NCBI GenBank assembly: GCA_025057905.1
Contig: JANWUX010000003.1
Span: 1-64,000, forward strand
DNA from: Patescibacteria group bacterium
GTDB taxonomy: Bacteria; Patescibacteriota; Microgenomatia; UBA1406; GWC2-37-13
Direction of reading: 5' to 3'
DNA: 64,000 bases
The position numbers and the translations under genes were made by a program. This document shows, piece by piece, positions 57,164 through 64,000 of the stretch; position 1 is the stretch's first letter; each line of letters starts with the position of its first letter. Under the pieces are notes generated by a model that saw nothing but the letters and a program-made list of their open reading frames with translations, made no database searches and was not told the DNA's origin.

Positions 57164-58273
57164 TTATGAGGGAATTTTGGGGAGCTCCTTCATTTCATCT
57201 AATTTTTTCTTGAAGTAATCAACATAGGGGATGATCTTTGGGTCCTGGTGGTAGAGAATAGAGAGATATAACGACAAAAAGCTGCCAATTGCCATTAGTT
57301 CAAGCACCTGATCAAGTTTGGTCTTACTCTCAAGAGTAACCCAAAGAGTTTTTACCCTGTTTTTTTTGACAACTTCCTGAGTGATGATAAATCGCTTTTG
57401 AACTTGAGAGGAATAGAGACTGGAAAAAAAGAAAACAAAGACAAGCGACTGTTTTATTTTTTTGGGAAACTTTAGTCCTTCCATCAAGTGATGATTGAGC
57501 TCTGGGATTACCCGAAACTCGGCCATTGACTTGGCGGTTTCGTTGGTTTGATTGGCAATGGCATTTCCAACTCCAGTCAAGTGTTCGGCAACAACATAGA
57601 TGGGTAAAAGCTGAAAAATTTCTTCTGCAAGCTTTTTTATCTTATTAACCTTGGTTACTTTTTCAATCTTGTAGTCTTCGATTTTCTTCTCTAACTCATC
57701 AAAAGATTTGAGGATAGTTTTTTTTTCTTCTTTAACAATTCCGAGGCTCACCAACAGGCCTAAAATCCCGCCTACAAAATAACCAAAGCCGATCCGTGGT
57801 TGACCCGAGGGATTGTAACGGGGGTTAATCAAGTAGTAAGGAAAGTGATTTTCTCTTAAGAACTGGCCAAGTTTTCCGCCGATGGTCAAACCAGTGATCA
57901 TGGCTTTTTTTTCTTTAGCCTGAGTGGCCATTGCTAAGACCTCTTCAGTGGTTCCTGAGTAAGATGAGAGGATTATCAAGGTATTGTCATTGACAAACTC
58001 GGTTAGGTGGTAGTCATCATTTATGATTATTGGTTTTGTGAGTTTTTCCTTAAATAGTTCTTTGATGATTACGCCCGGAAATCTTGAGCCACCCATTCCA
58101 CCAATGACAATGGTCTTAATTTTTTTTGCCGGATAAATCTTTGAGAGGTTAAGTGCCAGCGACTCTTCAAATGACTGTTTGAGTTGATAGGGGAGGGAGT
58201 TGACCGAATTGATTATCTCTTCTCCACCATGAAGTTTAATTATCTTCCTGAGTTCATCAAGGATTTTTGTCAT
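57164..58273 (-). CDS. Bifunctional phosphoglucose/phosphomannose isomerase-like (SIS domain)
   Basis: VIGGMGGSRFPGVIIKEL, TLIILSSYSGTTEEVLAMATQAKEK, ELNHHLMEGL. Confidence 0.88.
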   Translation of the reverse strand: MTKILDELRKIIKLHGGEEIINSVNSLPYQLKQSFEESLALNLSKIYPAKKIKTIVIGGMGGSRFPGVIIKELFKEKLTKPIIINDDYHLTEFVNDNTLIILSSYSGTTEEVLAMATQAKEKKAMITGLTIGGKLGQFLRENHFPYYLINPRYNPSGQPRIGFGYFVGGILGLLVSLGIVKEEKKTILKSFDELEKKIEDYKIEKVTKVNKIKKLAEEIFQLLPIYVVAEHLTGVGNAIANQTNETAKSMAEFRVIPELNHHLMEGLKFPKKIKQSLVFVFFFSSLYSSQVQKRFIITQEVVKKNRVKTLWVTLESKTKLDQVLELMAIGSFLSLYLSILYHQDPKIIPYVDYFKKKLDEMKELPKIPS

Positions 58274-58295
58274 TTTATATAATTTAGAAAACTCA

Positions 58296-59210
58296 ATGAG
58301 AAATCTTCTTATTTTATTCGAAACTTTTAGAATCAGTCAATGGTTAAAAAATCTGGTAATTTTTACTTCGATTGTCTTTGCTGGAAAGCTTTTTGAGACA
58401 AGGATTTTCTTGATAACTTTTGTTGCTTTCCTGATTTTTTGTCTGATGTCGTCGGCCTCTTACATTCTCAATGATATTATCGACTACCCCTACGACCGAA
58501 AACATCCTTTAAAGAAAAACCGACCCATTGCCTCCGGAAAAATTTCCTTACCACAGGCAACTTTTATCTTTTTTTTATTGACAATCTCGATGTTGACAAT
58601 CTCTTTATTTATTTCTATCTGGTTCTTTATTGTGTGCTTTGTTTTTGTTATTGTTCACTTTTTTTACTCTCTTTTTCTCAAAAATTATCCTGTAATAGAT
58701 ATCTTCACTATCTCTTTTTCCTTTGTTCTTCGTGCCTATGCTGGAGTCGTCACCTCTGGTTACCACATTCCTGTGTGGATGATGTTAACCATTTTTTTCC
58801 TCTCCTTGTTTATGGCCTCGGTCAAGCGCCACGCCGAGTTGGTTGCTCAAGGGCGAGAAACCCGACTTTCTCTCTATCGCTACAACGAACATTTTCTTGA
58901 CTTTCTTACTTACACCGCTGCCACCACTGCCATTATTTGTTACTCCTTTTACACTTACTTTGAAAAACCACCTCAAATGAAAACCCTTTTGGGTGATTTT
59001 TCAAGCCAGTATTTTCCTCTTGTGGAGACTAGAAAATTGATGATGATCACCATCCCAGTTGTTGTCTACGGGATCACTCGGTATGCCCAGCTTCTTTACG
59101 AAAAGTATGAAGGGGAGAGACCAGAAAAGATCATTACCTCAGATCTGCCTCTGATTATAGCAATTGTTCTTTGGTCAGGGATCATTATCACTCTGATTTA
59201 TATCTTGTAG
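58296..59210 (+). CDS. UbiA-family prenyltransferase (decaprenyl-phosphate phosphoribosyltransferase-like)
   Basis: FRISQWLKNLVIFTSIVFAGKLF, SYILNDIIDYPYDRKHPLKKNRPIASG, SVKRHAEL. Confidence 0.88.
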   Translation: MRNLLILFETFRISQWLKNLVIFTSIVFAGKLFETRIFLITFVAFLIFCLMSSASYILNDIIDYPYDRKHPLKKNRPIASGKISLPQATFIFFLLTISMLTISLFISIWFFIVCFVFVIVHFFYSLFLKNYPVIDIFTISFSFVLRAYAGVVTSGYHIPVWMMLTIFFLSLFMASVKRHAELVAQGRETRLSLYRYNEHFLDFLTYTAATTAIICYSFYTYFEKPPQMKTLLGDFSSQYFPLVETRKLMMITIPVVVYGITRYAQLLYEKYEGERPEKIITSDLPLIIAIVLWSGIIITLIYIL

Positions 59211-59280
59211 GCGATTTTCTCTTGACAAATGATGGCAAGAGAGATAGAGTTATAGAGTTTTGCCAGGAAAGATTTTTAAA

Positions 59281-60270
59281 ATGAAAGATCACTCTCTCCA
59301 AAAAAAACAGGCGATTAATTTTGCCATTGAACAGATTCAAAAACAGTTTGGCAAGGGGGCAATTATGAGGTTTGGCCAGGGGCCGGCTGTCTTGGTCGAG
59401 ACAGTATCCACTGGCGTTTTCTCCCTTGATCTGGCTCTTGGAGTTGGTGGCCTTCCAAAGGGACGAATTGTTGAGATTTTTGGCCCAGAGTCGTCAGGAA
59501 AAACAACGATTTGCTTATCAGTAATTGCTCAGGTCCAGAAATTAGGAGGAGTGGCGGCTTTTATCGATGCTGAGCACGCTCTTGATCCCGAGTGGGCAAA
59601 GAAACTCGGGGTTGATCTGGAGAGTTTACTTGTCTCTCAACCTGATACTGGAGAACAAGCCCTAGAGATTGCTGAAACTTTAATCAGATCAGGCGCTATT
59701 GATCTCATTGTTATTGACTCAGTGGCTGCCCTTGTTCCTCGAAGTGAGATCGAAGGGGAGATGGGTGAAGCTCAGATTGGTCTGCAAGCTCGGCTCATGT
59801 CTCAGGCGCTTAGAAAACTAACAGGAATTGTTTCTAAATCGAAGACAATTGTTATCTTTACCAATCAGATAAGATTAAAGGTCGGCGTTCTTTTTGGTAA
59901 TCCAGAAACGACACCGGGCGGTTTAGCCTTGAAGTTTTACGCCTCGGTAAGAATGGATGTCAGAAAAATTGAGACTCTTAAGAAAAACAATCAAGTCTAT
60001 GGTGCTCGGATTAAGGTAAAGGTGGTAAAAAATAAAGTTGCCCCGCCTTTTAAAGAGGCCGAGATAATCATCACTTCATCCGGAATTGACAAAGAGGAAT
60101 CTTTAATCGAGGCAGCGTTAAGCTTGGGAATTCTTAATCGCTCGGGCTCGTTTTTTAAAATCGGCGAGAGATTGGTCGGTCAGGGAAGAGAGGAGCTCAA
60201 GTCGCTAATTATCAAGGATGAAAAACTCAGAGAGGAGATTTTAAAAAAAATCTCCGCTTCCCGCAAGTAA
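59281..60270 (+). CDS. recA: Recombinase RecA
   Basis: [73 protein letters not shown]. Confidence 0.97.
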   Translation: MKDHSLQKKQAINFAIEQIQKQFGKGAIMRFGQGPAVLVETVSTGVFSLDLALGVGGLPKGRIVEIFGPESSGKTTICLSVIAQVQKLGGVAAFIDAEHALDPEWAKKLGVDLESLLVSQPDTGEQALEIAETLIRSGAIDLIVIDSVAALVPRSEIEGEMGEAQIGLQARLMSQALRKLTGIVSKSKTIVIFTNQIRLKVGVLFGNPETTPGGLALKFYASVRMDVRKIETLKKNNQVYGARIKVKVVKNKVAPPFKEAEIIITSSGIDKEESLIEAALSLGILNRSGSFFKIGERLVGQGREELKSLIIKDEKLREEILKKISASRK

Positions 60271-60335
60271 GAAATGGGTTTTCTTTGGTAATATTTTTAG
60301 AGGTTTATAAAACTCTTTAGAATCTTCATCAGACT

Positions 60336-60844
60336 GTGAAAGAAAACCTTTCATTTCTTTTGAAGAAGGCTTGCTTTTTCTTGAAGTTTCGGTCAAGAAT
60401 GGAAAAGGAGATTAGAGACTACTTGCTTAAAAAAATCGCAAAAACATATCTGTCGCCACAAGTAGTGGATAGGACGATTGAAAAACTAAAAGTCGCCGGG
60501 TTAATTGATGACCGAAAATTTGTTGATCTTTATGTAAAAAATAGTCTGGCGATAAAGGCAAAAGTTCGGCGTCAGTTAAGACAAGAATTGCTGGCCAAGG
60601 GCATTTCACAAGATCTGATTGATGACGATTTTTCTCACTCGCCAATCGATGAAGAGAGATTAGCAACCGATCTTCTTAGAAAAAATGGTGGCAGCTTTCT
60701 TCTCTTTCTTTTCAAAAGAGATTAAAATTAAGTCAATAAGCTTCTTGATGACTCGTGGGTTTTCTTTTGAGACGAGTAAAAAGGCATTTGAACTCTTAGA
60801 TAAAAGCCAGTAAAATATCAGTAGTTAAAAATTGCTTAAGGCAA
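60336..60844 (+). pseudogene. recX: RecX-like regulator, single frameshift
   Basis: ORF 60336-60725, then MVAAFFSFFSKEIKIKSISFLMTRGFSFETSKKAFELLDKSQ* continues in another frame after the A6 run near 60680. Confidence 0.7.
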
Positions 60845-60972
60845 GTTCTTGAGAAATGAATGATTTGTTGTCTCGACAAACGACAGCGACTCAATTAGTC
60901 TCCTTTCATTTATTAATAATTTCCTGAACTGTCGTTTGGAGGGAAGCCTGCCCTAAGTTTAAGGTTAAGCTT

Positions 60973-62430
60973 ATGCCTCTGAAATACTTTCGAAAGTTTT
61001 CTTCTATAAAATTCGCTCAAACAGAGTTAATTCAAAAGGCTCAGCAACAAGCTCAACAGATCATTAATCAGGCAAGAGTCGAAGCTAACCAAATCACCGC
61101 CGAAGCCGAAAGAAAGGCAGCGGAGATTGTTTCTTCAGCGTTTGAGATGGAGAAGAGACTAAGTCGAAAAGAGGATTCTCTTGAAGAAAAAGAAAAACAT
61201 CTTGACCAGGAAAAAAAATTAATTGAAGAGAAGAAAATTGTTCTTCAAAAAATAGAAAAAGATATAGAGGAGAAAAAAAACCAAATTCTCAGTCAACTAA
61301 AGAAAATTGCTAAGTTAAAAAAAGAAGAGGCGCGAGATCTTCTTCTTCAAGCTTGGGAGGAAAAACTCAAGCGAGAGATCGCTCAGCGGATAAAAAAAGC
61401 GGAAGAGGAGATCAAAGCTACTGTTGATGAGAAGGCAAAAACTATCTTAGCCGACGCCATGCGCTATGGAGCTATTGATTATGTTGCTGAGTATACTCTT
61501 TCAATTGTTCACTTACCAAACGAGGAGTTTAAGGGGAGAATCATCGGCAAGGACGGTCGAAATATCCGGGCCTTTGAGTTGGCAATCGGTGTTGATGTTG
61601 ATCTGGAAGAAGAAAACGTTATCAAGCTTTCATCTTTTGATGCTGTCAGAAGAGAGATTGCTCGGATTTCTCTTGAAAAACTGATAAAGGATGGCCGGAT
61701 TCAACCCCAACGAATTGAAGAAATTGTTAGAAAAACTAAAGAAGAGATCGAAAAGGAGATCTATCGAGCTGGTGAAGACCTCGCTCACCGAGCTGGCGTT
61801 TTTAACCTTCCTCGAGAAATTATTCAGCTTTTGGGTCGATTCAAATATCGTTACTCCTATGGCCAGAACATGATTGTTCATACTTTAGAGGAGACTCGGA
61901 TTGGTGTAGCCATTGCCCACGAGCTAAAAGCAGATGTCAATGTCGTTAGACTAGGTTGTCTTCTTCATGATCTTGGCAAGGTGATCAGTGAGAAAGAGGG
62001 CTCTCATGTCGAGTTGGGCGTTGAGGTTTTAAAAAAGTATGGCTTTCCCAAAAAAGTCATTGACTGCGTGGCTGCTCATCACGAGGATATTCCTTTTCCC
62101 TCTGTTGAGGCAGTAATCGTCTATATTGCTGATGCGGTTTCTGGCGGGCGGCCAGGAGCCCGTCACGAGGATTTTGAGGCTTATCTTAAAAGAATCAAAA
62201 CTATCGAGGAGATTGCAAAGACAAAAAAAGGCGTTAAGGAAGCCTATGCCCTTCAGGCCGGTCGAGAACTTCGGGTGATTGTTATCCCAGAGGAAGTCAG
62301 CGATGACGAGACGGTAATTTTGGCTCAAAAGATAAAGGAGGAACTCGAGGCAAAGTTTGATATCTTCCCTGGCCAGATAAAGATCACGGTTATTCGAGAG
62401 TATCGAGCTGAGGCAACGACGAGGATATAA
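60973..62430 (+). CDS. rny: Ribonuclease Y
   Basis: N-terminal coiled coil, KH domain GRIIGKDGRNIRAFELAIGVD, HD domain LGCLLHDLGKVISEKEGSHVELG. Confidence 0.95.
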   Translation: MPLKYFRKFSSIKFAQTELIQKAQQQAQQIINQARVEANQITAEAERKAAEIVSSAFEMEKRLSRKEDSLEEKEKHLDQEKKLIEEKKIVLQKIEKDIEEKKNQILSQLKKIAKLKKEEARDLLLQAWEEKLKREIAQRIKKAEEEIKATVDEKAKTILADAMRYGAIDYVAEYTLSIVHLPNEEFKGRIIGKDGRNIRAFELAIGVDVDLEEENVIKLSSFDAVRREIARISLEKLIKDGRIQPQRIEEIVRKTKEEIEKEIYRAGEDLAHRAGVFNLPREIIQLLGRFKYRYSYGQNMIVHTLEETRIGVAIAHELKADVNVVRLGCLLHDLGKVISEKEGSHVELGVEVLKKYGFPKKVIDCVAAHHEDIPFPSVEAVIVYIADAVSGGRPGARHEDFEAYLKRIKTIEEIAKTKKGVKEAYALQAGRELRVIVIPEEVSDDETVILAQKIKEELEAKFDIFPGQIKITVIREYRAEATTRI

Positions 62431-62588
62431 TTACGGCTAAAATTTTCTTAATCCAAAGCCCCAATTTGATATACATTGTTACAATAAGATATTTTAAATA
62501 TAGATTGACATAAAGCCCAAAAATTTAATATTCTCTTTTCTGAAAGCTAAAATTCAAACTAGTTCTCTTAAGAAAGGAGGTGAAAAAA

Positions 62589-62861
62589 ATGACAAAGGCT
62601 GACTTAGTTGCTCAAGTAGCCAAGAAAGCAAACCTGACTGCCAAGGCAGCAAAAGATGCTGTCACTTCCGTCTTTTCAACAATCGCCGACGCCTTAAAAA
62701 GAGGCGAAAAGGTGGTAGTAACGGGTTTTGGCACCTTTATGGTCAGGAAAAGAGCGGCTCGTAAAGGTCGCAATCCTCAAACAGGTGCGGAGATTCAAAT
62801 TCCTGCCACCAAGACACCAGGCTTTACTGCCGGAAAGTCTTTGAAGAAGATGGTTAAGTGA
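62589..62861 (+). CDS. HU-family DNA-binding protein
   Basis: [25 protein letters not shown]...[52 protein letters not shown]. Confidence 0.96.
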   Translation: MTKADLVAQVAKKANLTAKAAKDAVTSVFSTIADALKRGEKVVVTGFGTFMVRKRAARKGRNPQTGAEIQIPATKTPGFTAGKSLKKMVK

Positions 62862-62882
62862 CAGAGAGTCTTCCAAGAATCA

Positions 62883-62913
62883 TCCCGCCATCAGTGGTGG
62901 CGGGATTTTTTTT
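62883..62913 (+). terminator. Rho-independent terminator after HU gene
   Basis: TCCCGCCA-TCAGTGG-TGGCGGGA + T8. Confidence 0.9.
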
Positions 62914-62941
62914 GATTGAGATTTTTGGTATAATTAATTTA

Positions 62942-63493
62942 ATGACTTTAAATCAATGGCTAAAATTTTTTCTTCTTCTGATTATTTTTTTTAACCTGCC
63001 CAGAGAGATCGCTAGTCAGGAAAGAGTTGCCTTAATTACCCCCCCAGAGAAGAAAAAGGTCGTTTATGAACTTCCCTATCCAGGAATTTTGGCTGATCAT
63101 CCGCTTTACTTTCTAAAGAGAATTCGAGATAAAGTCGCCGAAATCATGATTGTCGATGAGAGTCAAAAAGCTAAGTTTCATCTTCATCAAGCGGACAAAA
63201 AAGTCACCATGGCCATCTTCTTAGCTAAGAAAGGAAATCCTAAAGCTTCGGTCGATGCTTTTCATGAGGCAGAAAAAGAAGTTGAGAGGTTCATTTTGAT
63301 TTTTAAAAAAACCAAAGAAAAAAAGCGATCTATCCCCTCAGGGCTCTTAGATCAGGCCAAGCTTGCTAACGCTAAACATCGGGAGATCATCGGTGAGATG
63401 ATCAAATTTTTTCCTGATGGCTATCAACAAACAATTAATCAACTTTTTGAGACTAATTTCCGATTAGAGAAAGAACTGGCAAGACTTCCGTAG
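62942..63493 (+). CDS. DUF5667-like secreted protein
   Basis: Signal peptide MTLNQWLKFFLLLIIFFNLPREIASQ; PGILADHPLYFLKRIRDKVAEIMIVDESQKAKFHLHQADKKV; start moved from 62858 because the longer ORF translates through the terminator hairpin. Confidence 0.75.
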   Translation: MTLNQWLKFFLLLIIFFNLPREIASQERVALITPPEKKKVVYELPYPGILADHPLYFLKRIRDKVAEIMIVDESQKAKFHLHQADKKVTMAIFLAKKGNPKASVDAFHEAEKEVERFILIFKKTKEKKRSIPSGLLDQAKLANAKHREIIGEMIKFFPDGYQQTINQLFETNFRLEKELARLP

Positions 63494-63999
63494 ACAAAGA
63501 AAAGAAGGAGACGATTTTGAGGCAAAGTCAGCCAATAATGGTCAAAAAATCCTGTCAGGAGAATTACCAGAGCTAGAAAGAGATTTTTTTTCATAAGTTT
63601 AGCCATTTCTTTTCGGATCAAAAAGGCTAATAAACCACCTAAAACTAGGCCTAACTCACTAAAATAAAGAAGGAAAAGATTGTGGACTGGCTGATTGAGC
63701 CAGAGGGGAAAGGAGGAGGGATATTTTTCTTGACCAAGAAGATAATTGCCAAGACCAACGCCAACAATTGGTTGTTCTCTGATTATTTCTAAAGAGTTTT
63801 TTGCTAGCTCAAGTCTTTTGGTAAGAGTGAAAGGATCGCCGCTGGCCTGAAGAAAGACTAAGGAGAGAACAAAAGGAAGAAAAACTTTGGCTATTAGACA
63901 AGGCAAACAGAGAAATTCTTCTTCTTTTCTTTGGCTTGATCTCAAAAGTTGCCTAATCACTAGTGAAGCGGTAATAATCAAAAATGCCACAATTGCCAC
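63439..63999 (-). CDS. O-antigen ligase/polymerase-like membrane protein (truncated by window)
   Basis: IIREQPIVGVGLGNYLLGQEKYPSSFPLWLNQPVHNLFLLYFSELGLVLG. Confidence 0.8.
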   Translation of the reverse strand: MAIVAFLIITASLVIRQLLRSSQRKEEEFLCLPCLIAKVFLPFVLSLVFLQASGDPFTLTKRLELAKNSLEIIREQPIVGVGLGNYLLGQEKYPSSFPLWLNQPVHNLFLLYFSELGLVLGGLLAFLIRKEMAKLMKKNLFLALVILLTGFFDHYWLTLPQNRLLLFFVYGSLASSFSNRKLVSKS

Positions 64000-64000
64000 T

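Noticed and set aside
62858-62941. Upstream start of the DUF5667-like ORF
   Set aside because: This part translates the HU terminator hairpin; a promoter TATAAT (62929-62934) and signal-peptide Met at 62942 fit better

Overview
AT-rich, gene-dense chromosomal segment that looks like a Candidate Phyla Radiation bacterium (possibly Microgenomates-like; inferred from gene content and small genes, not proven). It contains a probable replication origin (dnaA-dnaN with a DnaA-box palindrome), lexA/dinB, recA, smpB-ssrA, enolase, a cobalamin-dependent nrdR-nrdJ-pduO operon, HU, rny, rtcB-archease, three tRNAs, and a dispersed type IV secretion-like apparatus (VirB4-like, PrgI-like, coupling ATPase, VirB6/TrbL-like, three VirB2-like pilins). 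The main points for follow-up are: (1) a leader upstream of an unrecognised 690-aa gene with a promoter, an Ile/Leu/Phe-rich mini-ORF, mutually exclusive CATCCTCC/GGAGGATG hairpins and a terminator that also covers the Shine-Dalgarno; (2) a Xer-like recombinase lacking most catalytic residues, divergent from dnaA at the putative origin; (3) a HARP-like PIN protein (minimal protein-only RNase P family) next to dnaN; (4) a 197-bp perfect direct repeat inside otherwise diverged repeats of a VirB6-like protein; (5) frame-broken radC, comM, comF, recX and btuF-like genes among intact core genes; (6) an unusual tmRNA tag, a multi-site hsp20 operator and a serine-recombinase remnant at tRNA-Asn. All calls are by eye, without database searches.
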